DNA of 54,549 nucleotides from Metalysinibacillus jejuensis (GTDB taxonomy: Bacteria; Bacillota; Bacilli; Bacillales_A; Planococcaceae): assembly GCF_003057615.1 (NCBI RefSeq), contig NZ_QAFW01000014.1, positions 1 through 54,549 of the forward strand. Reading direction: 5' to 3'. Positions 8,453 through 18,182 of this stretch are shown here, in pieces. The position numbers were made by a program, and so were the translations under genes. Below the pieces are notes generated by a model, which worked only from the letters and a program-made list of their open reading frames with translations, ran no database searches and was not told the origin of the DNA. The first letter of the stretch is position 1. Each line of letters starts with the position of its first letter.

Positions 8453-9174
8453 AACTCCGCCTCCCCAAACAGTTCTTCATATTCTTCGTCTACGGTTTTA
8501 AAATTTTGCCCTTTTACAAAAGATTTTGCGTTACCTTTACCAAGCGGGCGCACCACTTCGCACGCTTCAGGACGCACAAACGTAATGACGCCATCCTTCA
8601 TAGTTGGCGACCAAATTCTTGCTTGCCACTCGCTGTTTTCGGCTTCATCTGGGTAAGTAAAACCATGAAACATCGGGCCAAAAGCAATGTCGCCATAGCC
8701 ATCATAAAAGCTTTGACCGCTACCAAAAACACACGCTTCTACATAGCCTTGGCACTCACGTGTACCTAAATAAATGTCACGGCGTCCCCCGCGCTCCACT
8801 GAACGCTTTGCAATATTATGATGCTTATGTTCATTGCGGTCATACGCAAGATCAGGTCGTTGTTCGTTAAATTCAAAATGCGCGCGTACTTGATACTTCG
8901 GCGCGCGCAAATACGTATAGTACGCCAAGTCATTTGAGGCATCCTGGTATTTTGCAGGGCGCATACCTTTTACCTCTGTTTGAATCGGCTCCATCACGCG
9001 CACCTCATCAATAATCCATGTGATAGTCGGCTTCCAGTAAATCGATTCTACAATACCTTTTAGCGCTTCATACGTAGGGATTTGGTAGGTGAATTTTTCG
9101 CCACCAATCCGTGTTACAGGGTCTGTAAATAACGCGTATTTTCCGTATACAACAAATTCAATTTGATTACGCAA
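8449..9174 (-). CDS. cas5c: Type I-C Cas5c, crRNA-processing endonuclease
   Basis: This 241-residue Cas5 replaces Cas6 in subtype I-C and cuts the repeat hairpin. In the characterised Bacillus halodurans enzyme the catalytic residues are Tyr46, Lys116 and His117. Here Tyr46 (SIYWKP) is at the same position and Lys117-His118 follow in HKHHN, so processing activity should be intact. Translation starts at TTG with GGAGGTG five bases upstream. It lies between cas3 (11 bases away) and cas8c (4-base overlap) in one operon. Confidence 0.96.
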   Translation of the reverse strand: MRNQIEFVVYGKYALFTDPVTRIGGEKFTYQIPTYEALKGIVESIYWKPTITWIIDEVRVMEPIQTEVKGMRPAKYQDASNDLAYYTYLRAPKYQVRAHFEFNEQRPDLAYDRNEHKHHNIAKRSVERGGRRDIYLGTRECQGYVEACVFGSGQSFYDGYGDIAFGPMFHGFTYPDEAENSEWQARIWSPTMKDGVITFVRPEACEVVRPLGKGNAKSFVKGQNFKTVDEEYEELFGEAEL

Positions 9175-9185
9175 TGGTACACCTC

Positions 9186-11513
9186 CTAAAATTGATAATT
9201 ACTAAAACTACCTTCCCCACTTATACTTAAACCATATTTGTCGTTATAACCATTTTCATGTATGGCAACTATATGATCTTGATACAGCGGTTGCAGTAAA
9301 CCTTCTTTTATGAGTGCATCCAACTCATACCGATAAATCGTAATCGCATACTGTTGTGCTTTTTTAAGCACTTCATTTAATTGTTCAAGCGGCATATCTT
9401 CGTTTAATTGTGCAATTAACTGCTTACCTTCTTTGTAAGGCACTAACACAGATGTGGTCGGTGACGAAATGGCTTCAAAATGTTGTTCAAGCGTTTTAAA
9501 ACTATTGACCATATAGGTGCTGCGCTCATTTTTTATACTGCCATCAATTAACTGAATTAATGGTGTATCCAAATTACGTGGCGTTTGCGAAATTTCACGC
9601 TTAGCTTGTGCATCAAAAGCCGTAAAATACCTAGCAATCGTGTCAGGATGTAAAAAATCTGTCGTATGCGGCAAAATATATTCAGCCATTACTTCTGCCC
9701 CAATGCGAATTTCTGGTAAGCGGCTGAGGTTTTCTGCTTTGGCTTTAACGATATACACATCGCCTCGTTCACGTTCGGCATTGCGGTTACATCGCCCTGC
9801 CGCCTGTGCAATGGCATCTAACCCCGCTAATGAACGCATGACTGCTTCAAAACTAATATCTACACCCGCTTCAATAAGTTGCGAACTCACACAAATCATA
9901 CGCTCCTTACCTAATTTGTCGTTAATTTCTTCTAAAATTTTGCTGCGATGTGCAGGGCACATGGCAGTACTCAAATGATAAACTTTTGCGATTTGCCTCT
10001 TATCGAGCGCTTCAAAAAGTTGGCGCACCGCTGTTTTGGTATTTAAAATAATGAGTAATGATTGACGATCTGCCATAATAGCCTCCGCCTTATCCGCAAG
10101 TTGCTCTGCGTCCATCCCTTGTGTAGTTACTTCATTATGAAGTGTCACACGTTCGAAAGCCTTAGCAATTTGCGCAAGGTTTGGTACCATCTCTGCCCCT
10201 GGTTTTAGCGTAATGCCGTAAGCCATCTCACCGACGGTCGGTTGCGTTGCGGTACAAAGTACAATGCTGCTATTGCCAATATGATGTAAAAAGTTTACGG
10301 CACTATTAAACAGCGCAAAATGGAAATACGGCACAGACTGCACCTCATCAAAAATGATAACGGCATCCGTTAAATTATGTAGACGACGCGTTTTACGTGT
10401 ACCTTTTTGAAAAAATGCATCCAAAAACTGTACCATTGTTGTAAAAATAATCGGATAATCCCAATTATCGCGCCCCAACTGCAATTTTTTATGTAGCGCA
10501 CTGTCATAATAGTCTTCTTCACCATCAGGTGCATCAACAACATTAGCATGGTGCTCTAGTACCGCTTCTGGCGCCGCTATAATAGCAGCAACAGCTTTAG
10601 CATTTTGCTCAAGTATGGTCGTATAAGGTACGACGTAAATGATGCGTTTTTTGCCATAAAGGCTTGCATGTTTAAGCGCATAGCGTAAACTCGCAAATGT
10701 TTTACCACCACCCGTTGGAATGGACAAGGTATATATTGCAGAAGGTTGCTCCGCTAAACGGTCGCAATTTTCGGACATTTCTGTGCGTAATTGATTAATC
10801 GGCGTTGTACTTTTTTGCCATCCGTTTACGGTTTCCATCAAGTTAGCGTAATACGGTTCAAATGCAGGTTGTTGTTGATTTGGCGTGGTCTGTTCTTCAA
10901 AACAACGTGTATTAGTACGGTCCGCATCCAATAAAAAACTAAAAATAAGTTTTTGGGCATAATTTAAGCCCACCACTCGTTGGTTTACAGGCATCGTCTG
11001 CACTATTTTTTCCTGCAATCGTTTAAATTCTTCAACGGCTTCCGAAAATAGCGCATCAACACGTGCGATATTGCCTGCTACTGCTTCAAAGTTCGATTTT
11101 ACCTCAGCATAATACGGCAGTTCTTTCGTTACGACACGTCGGATGTAGTCTGACGGTGCTAAATCAAGTTGAATAAAGTTTTGTAAGCCCGCATGATGTG
11201 ATAAAACAGCCATGCCGATAATTTCTGCAACGTAAGGATGTGTCTTATAATGACGCTCATATAAATATTTTGCACCAGCCGTAGAGTGATCAATTTTTGT
11301 AGCACTTACCTTTTGATGATAAACAGCTTGCTCAATATAATCTGTGAATGCTTGTGTATATTTACCCATATCATGTAGGAGCCCTGCTAATTCAGCGTGC
11401 GCACCTAAGCCTGTAGCTGTTCCGTATTGCCTTGCTAATGCCGCTACTTCATTAAGGTGCGTCTGTACATCTTGTATCTCATGGTCACTCGACCGAATAT
11501 GTGCAATAAACAT
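9186..11513 (-). CDS. cas3: Cas3 helicase-nuclease
   Basis: This 775-residue protein joins an N-terminal HD nuclease to an SF2 helicase. HD residues are His47-Asp48 (HDMGK) with His106-His107 (SHHAG). Walker A is PTGGGKT (about 266-272), the Walker B box is DEVQ (389-392) and the later helicase motif is [10 protein letters not shown]. Cas3 is recruited to the R-loop formed by Cascade and degrades the target strand. All visible catalytic residues are kept, so interference should be possible. It is the first gene of the cas operon, with GGAGGG upstream of the ATG. Confidence 0.97.
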   Translation of the reverse strand: MFIAHIRSSDHEIQDVQTHLNEVAALARQYGTATGLGAHAELAGLLHDMGKYTQAFTDYIEQAVYHQKVSATKIDHSTAGAKYLYERHYKTHPYVAEIIGMAVLSHHAGLQNFIQLDLAPSDYIRRVVTKELPYYAEVKSNFEAVAGNIARVDALFSEAVEEFKRLQEKIVQTMPVNQRVVGLNYAQKLIFSFLLDADRTNTRCFEEQTTPNQQQPAFEPYYANLMETVNGWQKSTTPINQLRTEMSENCDRLAEQPSAIYTLSIPTGGGKTFASLRYALKHASLYGKKRIIYVVPYTTILEQNAKAVAAIIAAPEAVLEHHANVVDAPDGEEDYYDSALHKKLQLGRDNWDYPIIFTTMVQFLDAFFQKGTRKTRRLHNLTDAVIIFDEVQSVPYFHFALFNSAVNFLHHIGNSSIVLCTATQPTVGEMAYGITLKPGAEMVPNLAQIAKAFERVTLHNEVTTQGMDAEQLADKAEAIMADRQSLLIILNTKTAVRQLFEALDKRQIAKVYHLSTAMCPAHRSKILEEINDKLGKERMICVSSQLIEAGVDISFEAVMRSLAGLDAIAQAAGRCNRNAERERGDVYIVKAKAENLSRLPEIRIGAEVMAEYILPHTTDFLHPDTIARYFTAFDAQAKREISQTPRNLDTPLIQLIDGSIKNERSTYMVNSFKTLEQHFEAISSPTTSVLVPYKEGKQLIAQLNEDMPLEQLNEVLKKAQQYAITIYRYELDALIKEGLLQPLYQDHIVAIHENGYNDKYGLSISGEGSFSNYQF

Positions 11514-11567
11514 ATCATCCCTCCATCATAATACCTTTATTTTACTTTTAAAACAATATTTAATCAA

Positions 11568-11573
11568 ATTATA
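11568..11573 (-). promoter_or_regulatory. Possible -10 box upstream of cas3
   Basis: A perfect TATAAT on the minus strand lies 55 bases before the cas3 start. A good -35 box at 16-18 bases is not obvious, so this is tentative. A second TATTAT nearer the gene would start transcription inside the ribosome site and is less likely. Confidence 0.3.
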
Positions 11574-11599
11574 TCTAAGTGCGCATGTTTTACTCACTT

Positions 11600-11886
11600 A
11601 CCTGCATAGAACTAGTCTTTTGCGCACCTCTTGCACATTTACCTGCATAGAACTACTCTTGGGCGCATTTCTCACTCGCTTACCTGCATAGAGCTAATCT
11701 AATGCGCACTTCTTGCACATTTACCTGCATAGAACTACTCTTGGGCGCACTTCTCACTCACTTACCTGCATAGAACTAGTCTTTTGCGCACCTCTTGCAC
11801 ATTTACCTGCATAGAACTACTCTTGGGCGCACTTCTCACTCGCTTACCTGCATAGAGCTAATCTAATGCGCACTTCTTGCACATTT
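11600..11886. repeat. 41-bp tandem repeat, 7 units
   Basis: Seven consecutive 41-base units start ACCTGCATAG at 11600, 11641, 11682, 11723, 11764, 11805 and 11846. Three subtypes alternate as A-B-C-B'-A-B-C, so a 164-base block of four units has begun to duplicate. An eighth, decayed start (ACCTGCCCG) follows. Unit length is not a multiple of three and no gene spans it. It fills the gap between cas3 and yneK. Confidence 0.95.
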
Positions 11887-11980
11887 ACCTGCCCGAACAC
11901 TAAATAGGAAAAACAAACCTAGATGCTTTTTTGAGCCAATCCACGTATAATAGAACTACAATGTTAAATGAGGTGAGCAA

Positions 11981-12409
11981 GTGAATTTAGACGGCTGGTT
12001 TATGTGGTTCATACTGTTTTGGGTGTTTGTGCTCATTACGTTTATGGGCATTGGCGGCTTCTTTATGTTCCGCAAGTTTTTAAAATCATTGCCAAAAGGT
12101 GACGGCAAATCAACGCTCGATTGGCAAGATCATTATATCGAAAAATCGCTTCACTTATGGGACGATCAATCGAAAGCGTTATTATATGAGCTCGTTAGCC
12201 CGGTGCCTGAGCTGTTTCGTCAAGTAGCGAAGGAAAAAATCGCAGGGAAAATTGGTGAGCTCGCGCTAACCGAAAAGGCTAAGCGCATCGATGAGGATTT
12301 AATTATTCGCGGCTATATTCAAGCAACGCCCAAGCGCGACCATAAATTTTTGCGTAAAAAACTTGAGGAAATGCAAATTGATATCGCGCCGTATGAGCAT
12401 TTATTTTAG
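11981..12409 (+). CDS. yneK: DUF2621 family membrane protein (YneK-like)
   Basis: This 142-residue protein has one N-terminal membrane helix (residues 6-28) and a soluble tail. The sequence and especially the neighbours match Bacillus YneK: ccdC, yneI and ccdA follow in the same relative order, although here yneK is on the opposite strand. Function is unknown in Bacillus as well. It starts at GTG with GAGGTGAG upstream, and a TATAAT at 11946-11951 may be its -10 box. Confidence 0.75.
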   Translation: MNLDGWFMWFILFWVFVLITFMGIGGFFMFRKFLKSLPKGDGKSTLDWQDHYIEKSLHLWDDQSKALLYELVSPVPELFRQVAKEKIAGKIGELALTEKAKRIDEDLIIRGYIQATPKRDHKFLRKKLEEMQIDIAPYEHLF

Positions 12410-12410
12410 T

Positions 12411-12440
12411 ACGTAGCCTACGCGGCTGCGTATTTTTTTT
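12411..12440 (+). terminator. Terminator after yneK
   Basis: The hairpin ACGTAGCC ... GGCTGCGT is followed by eight or more T residues, two bases after the yneK stop. Confidence 0.75.
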
Positions 12441-12444
12441 GCAC

Positions 12445-12474
12445 AAAAAAAGTGCTGCCCTTAAGAGGCAACAC
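12445..12474 (-). terminator. Terminator after ccdC
   Basis: On the minus strand GTGTTGCC pairs with GGGCAGCAC around TCTTAA, followed by seven T residues. It overlaps the last codons of ccdC. Confidence 0.75.
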
Positions 12475-12973
12475 CATTTGTTTTTACTACTTTTTCGAGA
12501 CGCTTATACTGCACGAGCATCGCCACGCGCCACGGTAAAATCATAAAGAATGCTAAAATCCAAAACATGCCGCCGAGTTCGCCGACATCAATCGTTGAAC
12601 TGAGCACACTTTTCGCCACTAAACGAATGAGTAGTAGCGCCACTAAAATAAAGAAAAAAGCTTTTGAGCGCTTCATAAAAATATCGTTGCCGCGCACTTC
12701 AAACTTCGATGTGGCAATTAACACGATCGAAAACAAAGCGCCGACAATGGCCGCTTCAAGAATTTGTGGCAGTGGCACGCGAAAATACGGCGAGATAAAC
12801 ATCAGTGCACCGCTCGACATCGCGATTGGCGGAATAATAATTTTTTTTGCACTAACTGGTCGATTTGCGGCGCGCAACCGCATCACCGTCACAAATATCC
12901 CCATCACTACCGCCATCACCGTTGAGCCGATAATGAGGTATTGCGAAGGGATTTGTTGTAAAAATGCTGGCAT
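12461..12973 (-). CDS. ccdC: CcdC family membrane protein
   Basis: This 170-residue protein has four to five hydrophobic helices. It matches the CcdC/YneJ family in size and position, next to a CheY-like regulator and ccdA. In Bacillus the ccd locus was linked to cytochrome c maturation, though CcdC itself is reported to be dispensable. The start ATG follows GGGTAGGAAG. It is probably co-transcribed with the upstream response regulator, 8 bases away. Confidence 0.8.
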   Translation of the reverse strand: MPAFLQQIPSQYLIIGSTVMAVVMGIFVTVMRLRAANRPVSAKKIIIPPIAMSSGALMFISPYFRVPLPQILEAAIVGALFSIVLIATSKFEVRGNDIFMKRSKAFFFILVALLLIRLVAKSVLSSTIDVGELGGMFWILAFFMILPWRVAMLVQYKRLEKVVKTNGVAS

Positions 12974-12981
12974 GTTGCTTC

Positions 12982-13353
12982 CTACCCTTCTATATCTTCT
13001 ACCAGTTTATCGGCAACCATGCGCAAAAATTCGGGCTCAAATGGCTTTGTAATAAAGTCTTTTGCGCCGTGCTCAATCGCTTCACGAATTAAACGCTGCT
13101 GCCCGAGCGCCGTCACCATAATAATGCGCGCCTCATCATCAATTTGAATAATTTCTTTGACCGCATCAATGCCGCTCATGACAGGCATCGTTACGTCCAT
13201 CGTTACAAGGTCAGGCATAAGTTTGTCATATTGCTCGACGGCTTCTTTGCCATTCGACGCTTGACCAATCACTTCATAACCCCACTCTTTAAACATGTTA
13301 GCGATGGTAACGCGCATAAATAATGCGTCATCTACTACCAAAACTGTTGGCAT
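12982..13353 (-). CDS. yneI: CheY-like single-domain response regulator (YneI)
   Basis: This 123-residue receiver domain has all phosphorylation residues: the acidic pair Asp8-Asp9, phospho-acceptor Asp53 (TMDVTMP), the conserved Thr in MVTALG and Lys in ITKPFEPEF. There is no output domain, so it must act by protein contact. It corresponds to Bacillus YneI (CcdB), which lies in the same cluster. No sensor kinase is nearby. Confidence 0.85.
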   Translation of the reverse strand: MPTVLVVDDALFMRVTIANMFKEWGYEVIGQASNGKEAVEQYDKLMPDLVTMDVTMPVMSGIDAVKEIIQIDDEARIIMVTALGQQRLIREAIEHGAKDFITKPFEPEFLRMVADKLVEDIEG

Positions 13354-13397
13354 AACCCTTCAACCCTTTCACTCACTTCTTTCTCTATTCTAACAGA

Positions 13398-14108
13398 TTA
13401 GAAGCCAGTAAAGTCATTAAAAATTGGTTGCAGTAAACGCGTGATGTACGCAAGGCCATCAAAGAACAATAACACGCCGACAACAATCATAATATAACCG
13501 CCAATTTTAACGATTTTTTGACTATGTTGACGAATCCAATTCATGCGTGTAATAAAGAATGATAGTAAGAAGAACGGCACCGCAAAACCTAAGAAATAAG
13601 CAATCATGTAAAACATGCCCGAATCAGGGTTGCTGCCCGCAAGTAAAATAATCGACATTAAAATCGGCCCTGTACAAGGCGTCCACCCTGCCGCAAACGC
13701 GACACCAATTAAAGTTGAGCCTAAAAAACCAGCGGGGCGATTTTTAAATTGAATTTTATGGTCCTTCATTAGGAAATCAATTTGTAATAATCCGACGATC
13801 ATTAAGCCGAATACCACGATTAAAATTGCGCCTACTTGACGTAAAATTTCTTGATAATTGACTAAAAAGTCGCGTGCGAACGATGTACCAAAACCAATCG
13901 CAATAAAAATAAGCGAAAATCCTAATAAGAAGAAAAGCGTATGTAAAATTGCATTTTTTTGCAACATACCACGTTCTGACTTCAAATCGTCAAAGGACAT
14001 GCCTGTAATGTACGACAAAAATGCCGGATACAGCGGCAATGTACATGGCGAAATAAAGCTTAAAAAGCCTGCGCCAAATGCTAAAAAAACGTTCAAATCC
14101 GTACTCAT
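13398..14108 (-). CDS. ccdA: CcdA, thiol-disulfide transmembrane carrier
   Basis: CcdA carries reducing power across the membrane for cytochrome c maturation and related thiol chemistry. This 236-residue protein has six membrane helices and the two diagnostic Cys motifs [13 protein letters not shown] (near the N-terminus) and [10 protein letters not shown] (helix 4). It belongs to the DsbD/CcdA family and is full length. It heads the ccdA-yneI-ccdC run on the minus strand, 44 bases before yneI. Confidence 0.93.
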   Translation of the reverse strand: MSTDLNVFLAFGAGFLSFISPCTLPLYPAFLSYITGMSFDDLKSERGMLQKNAILHTLFFLLGFSLIFIAIGFGTSFARDFLVNYQEILRQVGAILIVVFGLMIVGLLQIDFLMKDHKIQFKNRPAGFLGSTLIGVAFAAGWTPCTGPILMSIILLAGSNPDSGMFYMIAYFLGFAVPFFLLSFFITRMNWIRQHSQKIVKIGGYIMIVVGVLLFFDGLAYITRLLQPIFNDFTGF

Positions 14109-14230
14109 AGCGTGACATCTTCTCCTATCTACCTAAGTTATCGTCTCTAAGTTTAGCAAAATTCCGCTAAGTTTGCTGTTATTCTGCTTGTGAACAATTT
14201 TAGGCAAATTGGAGAAGTATGTGTGAAGTA

Positions 14231-14443
14231 TTATTTTTCGTCTGGTACGTACTCTAAAATATCCCCTGGCTGACAGTCGAGTTCGCGGCAAATGGCTTCT
14301 AATGTGGAGAAGCGCACGGCACGCACTTTACCTGTTTTTAATTTAGATAAATTGACAATCGACACGTCTACGCGCTTAGAAAGCTCCGTCAACTGCATTT
14401 TACGTTCAGCTAATACTCGGTCTAATCGGATAATGATTCCCAT
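14231..14443 (-). CDS. Small XRE-type DNA-binding protein
   Basis: This 70-residue protein is a single helix-turn-helix of the Cro/C1 type: LTELSKRVDVSIVNLSKLK forms the two DNA-reading helices, and the end DCQPGDILEYVPDE is typical of small YozG-like regulators. It is probably a dimeric repressor. A target cannot be inferred; it stands alone between ccdA and rarD, with its own promoter region upstream. Confidence 0.85.
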   Translation of the reverse strand: MGIIIRLDRVLAERKMQLTELSKRVDVSIVNLSKLKTGKVRAVRFSTLEAICRELDCQPGDILEYVPDEK

Positions 14444-14513
14444 AACTCTCTACCTCTTTCAATTACATTTGTACTATCTATACCCATATTGTTGAAAAAG
14501 ATAACATTTTACT

Positions 14514-14550
14514 AAAAAACGTCGCATCCTTAAAGGACACGACGTTTTTT
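14514..14550. terminator. Terminator after rarD
   Basis: The arms AAAAAACGTCG and CGACGTTTTTT enclose 15 bases. It overlaps the last codons of rarD, and the sequence works on both strands. Confidence 0.75.
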
Positions 14551-15429
14551 CACTTCGCTATAGACGCTAAATAAAAACAGCGCAATCGCAAGCCATACAA
14601 GGCTAAACGCCGCAAGTTGTGCGTTCGCAAATGGCTCGTTGTATAAAAAGATGCCAAGTAGTAAGGTAATGGTCGGTGATACATATTGGATAAAACCAAT
14701 CGTATAAAGGGGGATGCGTTGGGCCCCTGCCGCAAATAAAATGAGCGGAATGGCCGTTAAAATACCACCCAACATGAGTAAAACGTCCGTCTTAGCATCA
14801 TAATGTAAAAACACCGCTTCCTGTTGGCTAAATAAGTAGGCGTAATACCCTACAGCGAGCGGCACGATAAAAAAGGTTTCAATGACTAAGCCGCGCGTCG
14901 CATCGAGTTTGATGCCCTTTTTTAACACGCCGTAAATGCCAAAACTAAACGCTAGTACGAGCGCAATCCACGGCATTTCGCGGTAATACAGCGCCAGCAA
15001 GACCACCGCTAAAAAAGCGATACCCGTCGCCACTTTTTGCAGCGGCGCGAGCTTTTCTTTAAAGAAAATGACGCCGAATAAAATCGACAAAATCGGATTA
15101 ATGTAATAGCCGAGGCTCGTCTGGACGATTTGGTTATTGTTCACCGCCCAAATATACGTAAACCAATTGGCTGAAATAAATACCGATGCCGCACATAATT
15201 GCCAAAATGCGCGCTGGTTCTGCCACAGCGCCACCACATCTTGCCATAGCTGCTTGCTTTGCCCGCGCACCACGATAAATAGCGTCGTAAAAATAAAGGC
15301 AAATACAATACGTGCCGCTAAAATTTCGGTGCTTGGCACATGCGTCAGCATTTTCCAAAACAGTGGGAATGAACCCCAAAATAAGTACGCGAATAGCGCA
15401 AAGATGATGCCTTTTTTCATTTCGCTCAT
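14530..15429 (-). CDS. rarD: RarD, EamA-family drug/metabolite transporter
   Basis: This 299-residue protein has ten predicted membrane helices in two EamA halves. The start KKGIIFALFAYLFWGSFPLF and the motif SLGYYINPILSILFGVIFFKE are typical of RarD. The substrate is not known; the family belongs to the drug/metabolite superfamily. The start ATG follows GGGAGG. It is a single-gene unit with a terminator at its end. Confidence 0.92.
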   Translation of the reverse strand: MSEMKKGIIFALFAYLFWGSFPLFWKMLTHVPSTEILAARIVFAFIFTTLFIVVRGQSKQLWQDVVALWQNQRAFWQLCAASVFISANWFTYIWAVNNNQIVQTSLGYYINPILSILFGVIFFKEKLAPLQKVATGIAFLAVVLLALYYREMPWIALVLAFSFGIYGVLKKGIKLDATRGLVIETFFIVPLAVGYYAYLFSQQEAVFLHYDAKTDVLLMLGGILTAIPLILFAAGAQRIPLYTIGFIQYVSPTITLLLGIFLYNEPFANAQLAAFSLVWLAIALFLFSVYSEVKKRRVL

Positions 15430-15443
15430 TAGCGTTCCTCCCG

Positions 15444-15479
15444 AAAAAAACTTCTATGGCAAAAACGCCATAGAAGTTA
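15444..15479 (-). terminator. Terminator after telA
   Basis: AACTTCTATGGC and GCCATAGAAGTT pair perfectly over 12 bases, followed on the minus strand by seven T residues. Confidence 0.85.
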
Positions 15480-15486
15480 TTATACC

Positions 15487-16788
15487 TTATTTATGATTGA
15501 GTTTTTCATATTGTAACTGCAATTCTTCGATGCGTTTACGACCATCTTCTCTCGCACGTGCGGTATCTTGTTGAATGCGCTTCGTTTCTTCGATGCCATT
15601 CATAATTGTTTGCCACGTTTGTTCGATCGTTTCGATTTTAATGCTTGATGTGCCTGCCATCTCAGCAATGCGCACGCTATTGGCGCTAATGTTTTCGGCA
15701 TTTTTCAGCAGCATTTCGTTCGTGCGCTTATCGAGCTCTTGCATCGAGTCTGCGACGATTTTTTGGCGGCGCAACATAATTGCGTGGATAAGCCCTTGTT
15801 TGAAAATCGGAATCGTCGTGACGAAAGCCGAGTTCATTTTGGCAATCAGCTGGTTGTTGCCTTGCTGCATCATGCGAATTTGCGGCGCTGATTGGAAGGA
15901 TACTTGCTGTGCCATTTCTAAGTCGAAGCGGCGCTGTTCTAGCAATTGAATGGCATTGTTTAGCGACTGCAACTCAAAGTCTGCTTGTTGCTCGCCTTGC
16001 TGCATGCGCGCTTCAAGCGCTGGGCGACGCGCCATTAATTCTTCTGATTTTAATTCAATCGCCACGATATTGCGACCGAGCGCTTCGAAATAGCTTAAGT
16101 TTTCGTCATACATCGTTTCAAGCTCAATCGTATTGCGCTTCATTTCGACTTCGTATTTTTGAATTTCTTTATAAATCACGTCGACTTCGCGGTTCATCGT
16201 ATCGTATTTTGATAAGAAGCGCTCAATTTGCTCCTTACCTTTATTAAATAAGCGCTTTAGTAAGCCGCCTGGTTTTTCTTCAAAATCTTTTGGATCAAAT
16301 TTATCCATAATTTTATTTAAGTTGTTCAGTAGCGCCGTCGATTCTTCTAAATTAGTCGCGCGCATTTTACTTAACATGCGGTCTGAAAATTGCGAGATGC
16401 TGTCGGCTGTTTCGCGCCCTACTTCAAGCAGTGCTACTTGATTTGTCTCATCAATTTTTGACGCGATGGCATGCACCGCTGGGTCGTTGCGCAGCTCTAA
16501 TTTATGGCGGGCAATGACCGACTGTTGCGGCGCTTCAGGCTCTGTGTATTGCGGCGCAGGTTGTTGCTGATACTGCGGCATTGGCGGCTGTGCTTGCTGC
16601 TGTACGGGTTGTTGGTACTGCGGCTGCGGTTGTACAGGCTGCTCGTACTGCGGTTGCGGTTGTACAGGTTGCTGATACTGTGGCTGCGGTTGTACAGGCT
16701 GCTGATACTGCGGCTGCGGCGGAATAGGATTGCCCATCGCATCGTATTTTGGTGGGACCGGGTTACCCATGCTATCGTATTGTGTCAT
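15487..16788 (-). CDS. telA: TelA-family protein (toxic anion resistance) with Pro/Gln repeats
   Basis: The C-terminal 340 residues of this 433-residue protein form the long helical TelA domain (LLEVGRETADSISQFSDRML, later MLRRQKIVADSMQEL). TelA proteins are linked to tellurite and cell-envelope stress resistance, but their mechanism is unclear. The first 90 residues are unusual: they repeat blocks like QPQYQQPVQP and start with two copies of YDxMGNPxPP. No xpaC-like partner gene is adjacent. A start ATG lies 9 bases after AGGAGG. Confidence 0.88.
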   Translation of the reverse strand: MTQYDSMGNPVPPKYDAMGNPIPPQPQYQQPVQPQPQYQQPVQPQPQYEQPVQPQPQYQQPVQQQAQPPMPQYQQQPAPQYTEPEAPQQSVIARHKLELRNDPAVHAIASKIDETNQVALLEVGRETADSISQFSDRMLSKMRATNLEESTALLNNLNKIMDKFDPKDFEEKPGGLLKRLFNKGKEQIERFLSKYDTMNREVDVIYKEIQKYEVEMKRNTIELETMYDENLSYFEALGRNIVAIELKSEELMARRPALEARMQQGEQQADFELQSLNNAIQLLEQRRFDLEMAQQVSFQSAPQIRMMQQGNNQLIAKMNSAFVTTIPIFKQGLIHAIMLRRQKIVADSMQELDKRTNEMLLKNAENISANSVRIAEMAGTSSIKIETIEQTWQTIMNGIEETKRIQQDTARAREDGRKRIEELQLQYEKLNHK

Positions 16789-16899
16789 TTCATTTGGCCT
16801 CCTAAAAATGTGTGTTACTGTAAGTATATATGATAGGGCAAATTATGCCATATTTTTCTTCTCTATTACTATACGCACAAAAGCCCTTTGAGGTTTCAC

Positions 16900-16932
16900 A
16901 AAAAAACCCACAGCCGTTTTAAGGCCGTGGGT
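16900..16932 (-). terminator. Terminator overlapping amidase 3' end
   Basis: CCCACGGCC and GGCTGTGGG pair around TTAAAAC and are followed on the minus strand by TTTTTTTG. The first arm codes for the last residues of the amidase. Confidence 0.75.
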
Positions 16933-17593
16933 GGAAGTACGCCAAGGTGGCGAGCTCACAAAATTGTTCGTACGTTAAGGTGCGCGTTTGCCACACCGGT
17001 AAAAAGGCGCCTGCTTCACTCCCCGCTGTCACTAAGCGGCGGCGCAACGCCTCGTTTTGATACAGAGCGTACGCTTTTTCAGTTAAGGCGGGCATGGGCG
17101 CTAACACCCGCGCAATCGCACGGCAGATCGCCGCAAAGTTTTGGCGGTAGCGCATAACATCTTCCTTTGAGTTAACGAAGCACACTTCAATTAAAATCGC
17201 GGGGCGCGTCGTATGGCGTAAAAAATATAGCTCTTGACGTTGCTTGGCGCCGCGGTCAATTAACCCTCCCGCTTCACTAATGGCGGCACTCATTTTCCGC
17301 GCGAGCGCTTGGTCGCTATAATACAGCACCTCTACACCGATCGGACGTGTCGTCGTGACGCTCGACGCATTAAAGTGAATGCTGACATCATAGGCGCGCG
17401 TCGTTCGATTATGCGCATTAACCACATATACTAAATTGTCGTTTGCTGTTGTCGTCACATCGTCTACGACACGGTGCGCCCCGGTTAGCCGCACCACTTC
17501 ATCGCGCACGCGACACGCTTCTTCCCACTCATCAATAAGCCCGACAGCACCGCGACTCACCCGCGTATGCCCTGCACTAATAGTACATTTCAT
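16919..17593 (-). CDS. N-acetylmuramoyl-L-alanine amidase (Amidase_3)
   Basis: The enzyme cleaves the lactyl-amide bond between MurNAc and the stem peptide in peptidoglycan. Visible zinc ligands are His9 (SAGH), Glu22/Glu25 in the DEWEEA region and the later His in DVSIHFNA; the catalytic Glu is in ILIEVCFVNS. The 224-residue protein lacks a signal peptide, as phage-type lysins and some CwlD-like amidases do. About 50 C-terminal residues after the domain are of unknown role. A good GGAGGGG site precedes the ATG. Confidence 0.85.
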   Translation of the reverse strand: MKCTISAGHTRVSRGAVGLIDEWEEACRVRDEVVRLTGAHRVVDDVTTTANDNLVYVVNAHNRTTRAYDVSIHFNASSVTTTRPIGVEVLYYSDQALARKMSAAISEAGGLIDRGAKQRQELYFLRHTTRPAILIEVCFVNSKEDVMRYRQNFAAICRAIARVLAPMPALTEKAYALYQNEALRRRLVTAGSEAGAFLPVWQTRTLTYEQFCELATLAYFHPRP

Positions 17594-17698
17594 TGTATCC
17601 CCTCCTACTTATTAATACGCACGCTAGGCGCGAATTGCGACAAGAGAATGAAACTGATAAGATAATGAGTAGGATATGCGCGGGAAGGTGACAAGTCG

Positions 17699-18166
17699 TT
17701 GGGAAAGAAAATTTTAGGGAAAATTATTAGTGGTATGATTGCGGGCATTTTACTCAGTGCGCTCGTTTCGCTCGTCACATTATTAAATGGCGACGGCGAA
17801 CTCGGCTTTTCAGCATTATTTACGTTAAATGTGCTGCTCATTGTACCCATTTTTTTAGTGGCAGGCATTGCGCTGTCATTTATTATCGAACATTTTGCGG
17901 TAACGTTTAAAAGCATGATGTGGAGCTACGGCATTGTAGGTGCGGTCATTGCGATGATTCTCTATGCCCTCATCGTCAAACAAGGTTGGCAAGGGCTCGT
18001 TTATTACGCGGCCACTGGTGTGACAGCAGCGCTCGTCTTTTATTTAGTGCAACAAGGCATTATGCCGATGCTTGACCGCCTAGGGGTGGCAAGTGCGCTA
18101 CAAGACGAAGCACGCGAAGAATACGCACGCAATAATCCCGATAAAAAAAGCAGATTTCGTAAATGA
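17699..18166 (+). CDS. Four-helix membrane protein, unknown
   Basis: This 155-residue protein has four hydrophobic helices (about residues 8-27, 38-65, 72-95, 98-120) and a charged C-terminal tail ending in DKKSRFRK. It starts at TTG with GGAAGGTG upstream. I do not recognise the family. It stands alone, and its terminator follows at once. Confidence 0.7.
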   Translation: MGKKILGKIISGMIAGILLSALVSLVTLLNGDGELGFSALFTLNVLLIVPIFLVAGIALSFIIEHFAVTFKSMMWSYGIVGAVIAMILYALIVKQGWQGLVYYAATGVTAALVFYLVQQGIMPMLDRLGVASALQDEAREEYARNNPDKKSRFRK

Positions 18167-18182
18167 AATCTGCTTATTTTTT
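18149..18182 (+). terminator. Terminator between convergent genes
   Basis: AGCAGATTTC pairs with GAAATCTGCT around GTAAAT, followed by TTATTTTTT. It overlaps the stop codon of the 155-residue membrane protein. Confidence 0.85.

Noticed and set aside
16504-16833. Leu/Arg-rich frame opposite the start of telA
   Set aside because: It is the antisense reading of the Pro/Gln repeat codons.
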